Part shown: in pieces, positions 57,336 to 64,000 of the stretch | Position numbering within the stretch: the stretch's first letter is position 1 | How the letters are laid out: every line of letters begins with the position of its first letter | Origin: Anaerostipes sp. 992a | Lineage (GTDB): Bacteria; Bacillota; Clostridia; Lachnospirales; Lachnospiraceae | Direction of reading: 5' to 3' | Assembly: GCF_001940245.1 (NCBI RefSeq) | Contig: NZ_MJIG01000005.1 | Span: 1 to 64,000, forward strand | DNA length: 64,000 nt | The notes under the pieces: model-generated | What the model saw: only the letters and a program-made list of their open reading frames with translations | What the model was told of the DNA's origin: nothing | Databases searched by the model: none | Program-made: the position numbers and the translations under genes

Positions 57336-57575
57336 AATAGAGGTAGAGAGTATGAAAAGTGCAGACTCGAAAGCCAATGCTTTCTTCGCTTGGCCTTTTC
57401 AAAGAATGACTCTGCCCGAAATAGAGGTAGAGAGTATGAAAAGTGCAGACTCGAAAGCTGATGCTTTCTCGTTACGCTTCGCTCGTCAAATCAAAATCAG
57501 ACAGAATAAGCCCAATTATGCAAGCATATTGGGCTTATTTCTGCTGATTTTGGCTTGACTCTGCCCTTTTCATAC
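57336..57575. repeat. Composite repeat/palindrome element upstream of murC
   Basis: A 50-base direct repeat starts at 57336 and 57420 (84-base period). GTATGAAAAGTGCAGACTC of each copy (57350, 57434) is matched inversely by GACTCTGCCCTTTTCATAC (57557-57575). Between lies a long hairpin: CAAAATCAG/CTGATTTTG outside AGAATAAGCCCAAT/ATTGGGCTTATTTCT (57492-57552). Inverted ends plus internal palindrome suggest a MITE-like or structured-RNA element. It holds no gene. Confidence 0.6.
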
Positions 57576-57614
57576 ATTATAGAATAAAAAGTATGAACTT
57601 TCAAGTTAGACGCA

Positions 57615-57643
57615 TTGCGAAATCGGTTCAAATCGTTTATAAT
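57615..57643 (+). promoter_or_regulatory. Promoter in the murC-glgC spacer
   Basis: TTGCGA and TATAAT with a 17-base spacer; about 215 bases ahead of glgC and about 55 ahead of a small ORF. Confidence 0.55.
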
Positions 57644-57703
57644 AGGATGTGAAAGAAATGTTGGATAATATGTCTAAATGAAGTGGGGAAATAGGAATTA
57701 TAT

Positions 57704-57772
57704 ATGGAGGATTTACCAAATAGTTTAGCGAATATTGTAAAAAGTATGAGCGGGATGAATAAAAGTTCGTGA
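57704..57772 (+). CDS. Possible 22-aa small protein
   Basis: ATG 57704 opens MEDLPNSLANIVKSMSGMN and two serines' worth of tail before TGA. AGGAA lies nine bases upstream and a good promoter precedes it. It could be a small protein, a leader peptide for glgC or chance. No homology can be judged. Confidence 0.25.
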   Translation: MEDLPNSLANIVKSMSGMNKSS

Positions 57773-57801
57773 ATGAATTTGTACTTTTTTTATGTTTATT
57801 A

Positions 57802-57830
57802 TTCACAATTTCTATAAACAATGTTATAAT
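57802..57830 (+). promoter_or_regulatory. Promoter of glgC
   Basis: TTCACA, 17 bases, TATAAT; 30 bases before the glgC start. Confidence 0.65.
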
Positions 57831-57860
57831 TAATATCATGCGACAAAAGGGGTGAATACG

Positions 57861-59120
57861 ATGGTAAAAAAAGAGATGATCGCCATGCTATTAGCAGGTG
57901 GACAAGGCAGCAGACTTGGTGTTTTAACTTCTAAAATTGCAAAGCCAGCTGTTGCATTTGGTGGAAAGTATAGAATTATTGATTTTCCACTTAGTAACTG
58001 TATCAATTCAGGGGTGGACACAGTCGGTGTGTTAACACAGTATCAACCACTTCGATTAAACCAGCACGTAGGAATTGGTATTCCTTGGGACTTAGACCGT
58101 AACGTAGGAGGGGTAACTGTACTTCCTCCATATGAAAAGAGCGGAAGCAGCGAATACTATTCTGGAACAGCGAATGCTATTTACCAGAACTTAGAATATA
58201 TGGATTATTATAATCCAGATTATGTATTGATCTTATCTGGTGACCATATTTATAAGATGGATTATGAATTGATGTTAGAAAACCACAAACAGAGTGGAGC
58301 TGCTGTTTCTATTGCTACGATCGATGTACCAATAGAAGAAGCAAGCCGTTTTGGTATTGTAGTTACAGATGAGAATAATGTAATTACAGAATTCCAGGAA
58401 AAACCAGCAAATCCAAAGAGCACAAAAGCTTCCATGGGTATTTATATCTTTGATTACAAGCTGTTAAGAGCTGCTTTGAATGAATGTGCACATATTCCAA
58501 ACTGCGACTTCGGTATGCATGTGATTCCTTATTGCTTCGAAAACGGTAATAAGATTTGTGCATATGAATTCCAGGGATACTGGAAGGATGTAGGAACTTT
58601 AAGTTCTTATTGGGAAGCTAATATGGAATTGATCAGCCTGATTCCTGAATTTAACTTATACGAAGAATATTGGCGCGTATATACAAAGAGCGAATCCATT
58701 CCACCACAGTTTATTGGTAAGAATGGTAAGGTTTCCGGTTCTATCGTAGGTGAAGAGACGGAAATTTATGGGGAAGTTACAAATTCTGTTATCGGTTCTG
58801 ATGTAGTGATCGGTGAAGGTGCAGTCATCAAAGACTCTATCATTATGAATCATACAAGAATTGGCGATAATGCCGTAATTAATAAGGCAGTCATTGCAGA
58901 AAACTGTGAGATTGAAGACTGTGTAGAATTAGGTGTCTTTGAAGAAGCTGACAACACCGTAGCTCCACATATCTACAACAACGGATTAGTAGCTGTTGGA
59001 CAGAATTCTTATATTCCATACAAGGTTAAAGTTGGTAAGAATGTAGCAATCTTTGGTAAAACAACACCAGATGATTATCCAGACAGAGTACTTCCGAGTG
59101 GAGAATATTTAGTAAAGTAA
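57861..59120 (+). CDS. glgC: Glucose-1-phosphate adenylyltransferase, GlgC
   Basis: About 419 aa. It makes ADP-glucose for glycogen. [22 protein letters not shown] is the allosteric and nucleotide segment, [10 protein letters not shown] the catalytic Asp region, GIYIFD and the C-terminal left-handed beta-helix ([26 protein letters not shown]) follow. AAGGGG precedes ATG 57861; GTG 57852 is in frame. With glgD downstream it should form a heteromeric enzyme as in Bacillus and Lachnospiraceae. Confidence 0.95.
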   Translation: MVKKEMIAMLLAGGQGSRLGVLTSKIAKPAVAFGGKYRIIDFPLSNCINSGVDTVGVLTQYQPLRLNQHVGIGIPWDLDRNVGGVTVLPPYEKSGSSEYYSGTANAIYQNLEYMDYYNPDYVLILSGDHIYKMDYELMLENHKQSGAAVSIATIDVPIEEASRFGIVVTDENNVITEFQEKPANPKSTKASMGIYIFDYKLLRAALNECAHIPNCDFGMHVIPYCFENGNKICAYEFQGYWKDVGTLSSYWEANMELISLIPEFNLYEEYWRVYTKSESIPPQFIGKNGKVSGSIVGEETEIYGEVTNSVIGSDVVIGEGAVIKDSIIMNHTRIGDNAVINKAVIAENCEIEDCVELGVFEEADNTVAPHIYNNGLVAVGQNSYIPYKVKVGKNVAIFGKTTPDDYPDRVLPSGEYLVK

Positions 59121-59136
59121 GGTAGGTGGAACAGGC

Positions 59137-60258
59137 ATGAAGACAATCGGAATCATTTTAGCAGGCGGAAATAGTAAAAAATTAGGAGCACTTTCTGAAA
59201 AACGTGCAGTTGCTGCTATGCCAGTTGCAGGAAGCTATCGTGCAATTGACTTTGCTCTGAGCAACATGAGCAATTCAGGTATTCAGAAAGTTGGCGTTAT
59301 CACACAGTATAATTCAAAATCTTTACATGAACATTTAAGTTCTTCTAAATGGTGGGATTTTGGACGTAAACAAGGTGGTTTATACACATTTACACCAACA
59401 TTAACAAATGAAAACGAATTCTGGTATCAGGGTACAGCAGATGCCATCTATCAGAATATTGACTTTTTAAAGAAAAGCCATGAACCTTATGTAATCATTG
59501 CAGCAGGGGATGGTATTTCAAAAATTAATTATAACGATGTTTTAGATTTCCATATTTCTAAAGGTGCGGATATTACACTGATCGTGAAAGATTTAGAACC
59601 AGGATGGGATGATCTGAGCCGTTTTGGTATTATTGAAACAGATGATGAATCCAGAATCACAGGATTTGAAGAAAAACCAGAAAATCCAAAGACAAATACT
59701 GTTTCTACAGGTATTTATGTTATGAGAAGAAGACATCTGATTTCTGAATTGGAAAGATGTGCGGAAGAAGGCAAATATGATTTAGTAAAAGACATCATTT
59801 TACCAAGTATGGAAGATAAGCGTTTATTTGCTTTCCGTCTTAGCGGATATTGGAGAAGTATCTCTACATTAGAGGCTTACGACAAAGCAAATAAGGATTT
59901 CTTAAAGAAAGAAGTAAGAGACTACTTCTTCAAGAATTATCCAACAATCTACACAAGAGTAGAAGATCTTCCACCTGCAAAATACAACACTGGATGCGAT
60001 GTTAAGAACAGCATCGTAGCAAGCGGTTGTATCATCAATGGTACAGTAGAAGATTCTGTATTATTTAGAGATGTATATATCGGAAACAACTGTACGATCA
60101 AGAATTCTATTATTTTAAATGATGTTTATATTGGAGATAATTCTGTAATCGAAAACTGCATCGTAGAAAGTCGTGATACGTTAAGACCAGGAACCACTTA
60201 TCGTGGAGAAGGCGAAATCAAAGTCGTAGTGGAGAAGAACGTAAGATATATTTTATAA
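59137..60258 (+). CDS. glgD: GlgD, regulatory-type ADP-glucose pyrophosphorylase subunit
   Basis: 373 aa, a GlgC paralogue with a degenerate loop (LAGGNSKKLGALSEKRAVAAM) instead of the catalytic GGxGxRL. AAGDGISKIN replaces the usual GDHIYKMD region. In the family GlgD alone is poorly active and raises GlgC activity. The C-terminal beta-helix is shorter than GlgC's. Sixteen bases separate the two genes. Confidence 0.93.
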   Translation: MKTIGIILAGGNSKKLGALSEKRAVAAMPVAGSYRAIDFALSNMSNSGIQKVGVITQYNSKSLHEHLSSSKWWDFGRKQGGLYTFTPTLTNENEFWYQGTADAIYQNIDFLKKSHEPYVIIAAGDGISKINYNDVLDFHISKGADITLIVKDLEPGWDDLSRFGIIETDDESRITGFEEKPENPKTNTVSTGIYVMRRRHLISELERCAEEGKYDLVKDIILPSMEDKRLFAFRLSGYWRSISTLEAYDKANKDFLKKEVRDYFFKNYPTIYTRVEDLPPAKYNTGCDVKNSIVASGCIINGTVEDSVLFRDVYIGNNCTIKNSIILNDVYIGDNSVIENCIVESRDTLRPGTTYRGEGEIKVVVEKNVRYIL

Positions 60259-60287
60259 GGCTTGACGGTTGACAGGAGGGTTACTTC

Positions 60288-60563
60288 ATGCAGATTACAG
60301 ACGTGAGAATCAGAAAGGTAGCAAAAGAAGGTAAGATGAAAGCTGTCGTTTCAATTACCATTGATAATGAATTTGTTGTTCATGATATCAAAGTAATTGA
60401 GGGAGAGAAAGGATTATTTATTGCAATGCCTAGCCGAAAGGCTGCGGATGGAGAATATCGTGATATTGCTCATCCGATCAACTCTAAGACCAGAGAGGTT
60501 ATTCAGACGATGATTCTTCAGCATTATGAAGCAGCTCTTATTGAGGAGCCTGCCCAAATATAA
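60288..60563 (+). CDS. spoVG: SpoVG regulator
   Basis: 91 aa. The opening [35 protein letters not shown] and the segment [21 protein letters not shown] are diagnostic. SpoVG is a nucleic-acid-binding regulator affecting septation, sporulation and capsule genes in Firmicutes. AGGAGGG precedes the start. A terminator follows, ending the glycogen operon. Confidence 0.96.
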   Translation: MQITDVRIRKVAKEGKMKAVVSITIDNEFVVHDIKVIEGEKGLFIAMPSRKAADGEYRDIAHPINSKTREVIQTMILQHYEAALIEEPAQI

Positions 60564-60573
60564 AAAGGAAAAG

Positions 60574-60622
60574 AAGGTGTCGTAAAATCATCAAAATAGA
60601 TGATTTTGCGGCACCTTTTTTG
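60574..60622 (+). terminator. Terminator after spoVG
   Basis: AAGGTGTCGTAAAATCATC pairs with GATGATTTTGCGGCACCTT (two G-U pairs) around AAAATA, then six T. Confidence 0.9.
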
Positions 60623-60677
60623 TCACACAAGAAATTCTTTGAATTAATGTAAATCCAGGATTTTGTAGACTGTATAC

Positions 60678-60694
60678 AATTGGGTGGCCCAATT
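60678..60694. promoter_or_regulatory. FadR/LldR-type operator 1
   Basis: AATTGGGTGGCCCAATT, perfect arms, centred about 140 bases upstream of the expected transcription start. Far enough upstream to act through looping with operators 2-5. Confidence 0.65.
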
Positions 60695-60791
60695 TTTAAG
60701 AATGTTAAAAAGCCAATAAGCGTATATTTGGTTGCTTTTTATAAAAACAGGACAGAAAGTTGTTAAAATCGATAAAAATCAAATAAAAAGC

Positions 60792-60819
60792 TTGAAATTT
60801 TTAGATATTATGGTACAAT
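60792..60819 (+). promoter_or_regulatory. Promoter of the lactate operon
   Basis: TTGAAA and TACAAT with a 16-base spacer, giving a start near 60826 and a leader of about 195 bases. Confidence 0.55.
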
Positions 60820-60832
60820 TAAAACATAAACA

Positions 60833-60849
60833 AATTGGCTCACCCAATA
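60833..60849. promoter_or_regulatory. FadR/LldR-type operator 2
   Basis: ATTGG-CTCAC-CCAAT at 60834-60848, just behind the predicted start site, matching the placement of operator 6 at the other locus. Confidence 0.65.
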
Positions 60850-60925
60850 GATAGGGAATTTTAAAGATGATAGTAAAAAACTTGTAAGAGATGACGTGGG
60901 AAGGTGCATCTTTAAAAATCGCCCT

Positions 60926-60942
60926 AATTGGTTGGACCAAAA
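60926..60942. promoter_or_regulatory. FadR/LldR-type operator 3
   Basis: ATTGG-TTGGA-CCAAA; first of three near-identical tandem copies in the leader. Confidence 0.65.
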
Positions 60943-60956
60943 AAATATTAGGTCCT

Positions 60957-60973
60957 AATTGGTTGGATCAAAA
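60957..60973. promoter_or_regulatory. FadR/LldR-type operator 4
   Basis: ATTGG-TTGGA-TCAAA, 31 bases after operator 3. One arm has a C to T change. Confidence 0.55.
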
Positions 60974-60983
60974 AGTTAAGCCC

Positions 60984-61000
60984 AATTGGTTGGACCAAAA
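60984..61000. promoter_or_regulatory. FadR/LldR-type operator 5
   Basis: ATTGG-TTGGA-CCAAA, 27 bases after operator 4 and five bases before the ribosome site of the permease gene. Confidence 0.65.
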
Positions 61001-61021
61001 TTAGAAAAGGGGGAACTTATT

Positions 61022-62566
61022 GTGCTATTCTTAAAATTCATACTTGCGATGCTGCCGATTATATGGCTGATTGTAGCGTTGAGCGGATTAAAAATGGCAG
61101 GTCATAAAGCATGTGTTATTGCTTTAGTGATTACGATCGTATTAGCAGTCGGTTACTGGAAATTAAATTTCATATGGACTATGACTGCAGCATTAGAAGG
61201 AATTCTAAATGCATTATGGCCGATCTGCCTGGTAATCGTTGCCGCACTTTTCACCTATAATCTTACGTTAAAGACGGGTGCCATGGATTTAATCAAACAG
61301 ATGCTTGCTGGTGTTTCATGTGACAAGAGAGTGCTGGCGCTTCTGATTGGTTGGGGATTCGGAAACTTCATGGAAGGTATGGCTGGATTTGGGACAGCTG
61401 TTGCGATTCCGGCATCCATGTTGGCAGGAATTGGACTGGATCCAATGAGTGCGGTTGTAGGATGCCTCGTAGTGAATTCAACACCGACAGCATTTGGTTC
61501 TGTAGGTGTTCCAACCGTAACACTTGGATCAGTAACCGGACTTGATGCGATTCCACTTGCAGGAAGTGTTGCATTGATTCAATGCATTCTTACATTTCTT
61601 TCACCATTCCTAATGGTTTGTATCTGTGGAAAAGGAATCAAAGCCCTAAAGGGAATGATTCCGACAACATTGGTGGCAGCATTATCCTTTACCGTGCCTT
61701 GGTTCATAGCAGCACAGGTAATGGGACCAGAACTCCCAGACATCATCGGTTCTATTTGCTCAATGGTATGTATTATTATAGCAGCGAAAATCTTTAACAA
61801 AAATCCAGATTCAGAATATTCTATTCAGGTTTCTGAGAAGAAAGAAAAGACTGGTATAGCGCTTGGTGAAGGCGTAAAGGCATGGAGTCCATTCATCTTG
61901 ATCTTCATCCTTTTGATGATTACATCAACCTTATGTCCACCAATTCATGATGCAATTGCAGGTATTAAGAGCCAGATTGTCGTTTATGCAGGTGAAGGTG
62001 GAAACACATTAGGATTTAGCTGGGTGAATACACCGGGAATTATGATCTTTATTGCAGCGATCATTGGCGGATTCGTTCAGGGGGCTAAAGTTGGCGAGAT
62101 GGTCACAGTACTGTTAGAAACATTGAAGAAATATTGGAAAACAATCCTCACAATTTGTTCTGTTATGGCAACGGCCAAAATTATGGGATATAGCGGAATG
62201 ATTTCTGATATCGCACAATTGTTAGTAGTAGTGACTGGGTCCTTCTATCCACTGTTTGCACCATTGATTGGAGCGATTGGAGCATTTGTAACAGGATCAG
62301 GAACCTCTACCTGCGTTCTTTTCGGAGGACTGCAGAGTCAGACGGCGGTATCCTTAGGTTTGAATCCATCCTGGATGGCAGCAGCGAACGTCATGGGCGC
62401 TGGAATTGGAAAGATGATCTGCCCACAGGGGATTGCAATCGGAGCTGGAGCGATCAATGCGGTTGGTTCTGAAAGCAAGATTTTAAGTGCAGTATTTAAG
62501 TATTGCCTATTGTACGTAGTAGTCGGAGGTATCATTTGTTATGTTGGCTCTTTGATGGGCTTATAG
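61022..62566 (+). CDS. lctP: L-lactate permease
   Basis: About 514 aa with 12 or more membrane helices, LctP/GlcA family. Family segments: EGILNALWPICLVIVAALFTYNL, GWGFGNFMEGMAGFGTAVAIPASML near residue 113, NSTPTAFGSVGVPT, and GSGTSTCVLFGGLQ near 430. It imports lactate (possibly glycolate) with protons. GTG 61022 has AAGGGGG eight bases before it; a longer frame start at 60986 would lie inside operator 5. Preceded by five operators and followed by the lactate oxidase gene. Confidence 0.93.
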   Translation: MLFLKFILAMLPIIWLIVALSGLKMAGHKACVIALVITIVLAVGYWKLNFIWTMTAALEGILNALWPICLVIVAALFTYNLTLKTGAMDLIKQMLAGVSCDKRVLALLIGWGFGNFMEGMAGFGTAVAIPASMLAGIGLDPMSAVVGCLVVNSTPTAFGSVGVPTVTLGSVTGLDAIPLAGSVALIQCILTFLSPFLMVCICGKGIKALKGMIPTTLVAALSFTVPWFIAAQVMGPELPDIIGSICSMVCIIIAAKIFNKNPDSEYSIQVSEKKEKTGIALGEGVKAWSPFILIFILLMITSTLCPPIHDAIAGIKSQIVVYAGEGGNTLGFSWVNTPGIMIFIAAIIGGFVQGAKVGEMVTVLLETLKKYWKTILTICSVMATAKIMGYSGMISDIAQLLVVVTGSFYPLFAPLIGAIGAFVTGSGTSTCVLFGGLQSQTAVSLGLNPSWMAAANVMGAGIGKMICPQGIAIGAGAINAVGSESKILSAVFKYCLLYVVVGGIICYVGSLMGL

Positions 62567-62631
62567 ACAAAGATACTTATAGTAAAAGAAAAAATAATAA
62601 CTGAAATATATTATTTTAAGGAGGTAACGAA

Positions 62632-64000
62632 ATGTATAATCAATTAACTGCTGAAATTATTGAACAAATCAAGGCTGTTTCTGATCATGTTTTTGTAGGA
62701 GAAGAAATCAATCCTGATTACGCAAAAGATGAGATGCCTATCTATGGTACAAAAATGCCAGAGTTAGCTGTACAGCCACGCTCTACAGAAGAGGTAGCTG
62801 CAGTTATGAAGATCTGTTATGACAATAATATCCCTGTTACACCACGTGGAGCTGGTACAGGACTTGCTGGTGGAGCAGTACCATTATATGGCGGTGTTTT
62901 GATTGATATTTCCAAGATGAATAAGATTAAATCTTACGATATGGAAAACTTTGTTGTAGAAATTGAAGCTGGTGTGTTACTGAATGACTTAGCAGAGGAC
63001 TGCTTATCACAGGGAATGTTATATCCACCAGATCCAGGTGAAAAGTTCGCATGTGTTGGTGGTAATGTTGCTACAAATGCAGGTGGTATGAGAGCTGTAA
63101 AATATGGTGCAACCCGTGATTATGTAAGAGCTATGACAGTTGTACTTCCAACTGGTGAAATCACTCATTTAGGAGCAACCGTTTCCAAGACATCATCCGG
63201 TTATTCTTTATTAAACTTAATGATCGGCTCTGAAGGAACATTGGGAATCATTACAGAATTAACATTAAAGATTATTCCAGCACCAAAAGCAGTTGCATCC
63301 TTAATCATTCCGTTTGAAGACCTGAATACAGCATTATCTACTGTACCAAAATTTAAGATGGCACATATGGATCCACAGGCTATCGAATTCATGGAACGCG
63401 AAATCGTTCTTGCATCTGAAAGATATATTGGAAAATCTGTATTTCCTCAGGAATTAGAAGGACAGCAGATCGGAGCTTATCTGTTAGTAACATTAGATGG
63501 CAATTCTGAAGATGAAGTAGATGCACTGATCGAACAGGCAGCTGAATTAGTATTAGAAGCAGGTGCTATGGATGTTCTTGTAGCAGATACTCCAGCGAAG
63601 ATCAAAGATGCATGGGCAGCTCGTTCTTCCTTCCTGGAAGCTATCATGGAAGAAACAAAACTGTTAGATGAATGTGACGTAGTTGTACCAGTTAATAAGA
63701 TTGCAGATTATCTGGATTTTGTTAATAAGACTGGTGAAGAATGTGATCTGATCATCAAATCCTTCGGACATGCTGGTGACGGTAACTTACATATCTATCA
63801 GTGCTCCAATGATTTAACAGAAGAAGAATTCAAGAAACGTGTAGATAAGTTCTTTGACATTATCTACAAGGAAGCAACAGATGTTGGCGGACTTGTTTCT
63901 GGTGAACATGGAATCGGTTCTGGTAAAGTAAAATACTTAGTTGACTCTGTAGGAGATACCAATATGGCTCTTATGGAAGGTATCAAACGTGTATTTGACC
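62632..64000 (+). CDS. glcD: FAD-linked D-lactate/glycolate oxidase (GlcD type), 3' end outside
   Basis: The first 456 codons are in the window and the frame is open at the edge. The PCMH-type FAD domain (about 35-215) shows VTPRGAGTGLAGGAVP and VGGNVATNAGGMRAVKYG; the C-terminal FAD-oxidase domain shows KSFGHAGDGNLHIYQC and GLVSGEHGIGSGKVKY with the metal-binding His residues. In related anaerobes such enzymes pair with electron-transfer flavoproteins, expected next downstream. AAGGAGG precedes ATG 62632. Total length probably about 470. Confidence 0.92.
   Translation, partial: MYNQLTAEIIEQIKAVSDHVFVGEEINPDYAKDEMPIYGTKMPELAVQPRSTEEVAAVMKICYDNNIPVTPRGAGTGLAGGAVPLYGGVLIDISKMNKIKSYDMENFVVEIEAGVLLNDLAEDCLSQGMLYPPDPGEKFACVGGNVATNAGGMRAVKYGATRDYVRAMTVVLPTGEITHLGATVSKTSSGYSLLNLMIGSEGTLGIITELTLKIIPAPKAVASLIIPFEDLNTALSTVPKFKMAHMDPQAIEFMEREIVLASERYIGKSVFPQELEGQQIGAYLLVTLDGNSEDEVDALIEQAAELVLEAGAMDVLVADTPAKIKDAWAARSSFLEAIMEETKLLDECDVVVPVNKIADYLDFVNKTGEECDLIIKSFGHAGDGNLHIYQCSNDLTEEEFKKRVDKFFDIIYKEATDVGGLVSGEHGIGSGKVKYLVDSVGDTNMALMEGIKRVFD

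Noticed and set aside
57250-57558. A 102-codon frame with an IEVESMKSADSKA repeat
   Set aside because: It is the translation of the direct repeat, overlaps the murC start antisense and has no ribosome site.
60920-61000. Tandem repeats as a CRISPR array
   Set aside because: Repeat units are 17-base imperfect palindromes with 10-14-base gaps that match the operator family at other places.

Overview
The window reads as chromosome of a spore-forming, strictly fermentative Firmicute of the Lachnospiraceae type. Support comes from the moderate AT bias, strong AGGAGG-type ribosome sites, cwlD and spoVG, the tsaC-ywlE-rpiB order, the glgC-glgD pair, tadA followed by SRP RNA, and a lactate permease plus FAD-linked lactate oxidase module. 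I assign family level only.

Layout. 1-2763: the 3' end of an IS1182-like transposase gene with its terminator, then a complete group II intron with its maturase. 2773-6935: mecA (-), a 71-aa gene behind a structured leader, cwlD (-), then tsaC, a YwlE-like protein and rpiB. 6992-15449: a purine island of xanthine/uracil-type permease, three-subunit molybdenum hydroxylase, cofactor-maturation genes (mocA, yqeC, yqeB), xanthine phosphoribosyltransferase and a hotdog thioesterase. 15487-19668: an AT-richer accessory patch of PadR regulator, HAAS-like membrane protein, frameshifted small exported protein, matrixin-like metalloprotease, lipoprotein and decayed ORFs, with a 70-bp leader repeated twice. 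19687-26968: a complete F-type ATP synthase operon whose c subunit carries the Na+-binding signature. 26978-33999: VanZ-domain protein (-), HAD phosphatase and three tandem paralogous exported proteins with Ig-like tails. 34074-44377: DUF4253 protein, TatD, RsmA, a DUF6128-like protein (-), TadA, SRP RNA, a FadR-type GntR regulator, a putative small regulated transcript, YwmB, a small conserved-looking protein, a methyltransferase and an 836-aa exported protein. 44394-50414: M29 aminopeptidase (-), YhaO/YhaN-like nuclease-ATPase pair and a class A penicillin-binding protein. 50420-57575: minus-strand dapL, prs, dnaI-like, dnaD-like and murC, with hairpin-rich spacers and a DnaA-box cluster. 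57615-64000: glgC, glgD, spoVG and a lactate-use operon that runs off the end.

The main regulatory theme is a seven-member family of FadR/LldR-type operators (ATTGG-N5-CCAAT): five in front of the lactate permease, and two just downstream of a perfect consensus promoter immediately after the GntR gene. That second promoter faces a 40-bp perfect palindrome about 130 bp further on and no convincing gene, so it may make a lactate-controlled small RNA. Other points for a second look: a YwlE-type phosphatase that has lost its catalytic cysteine, a bistable leader before the 71-aa gene, a cluster of five perfect DnaA boxes outside any dnaA-dnaN context, and several palindromic spacers.
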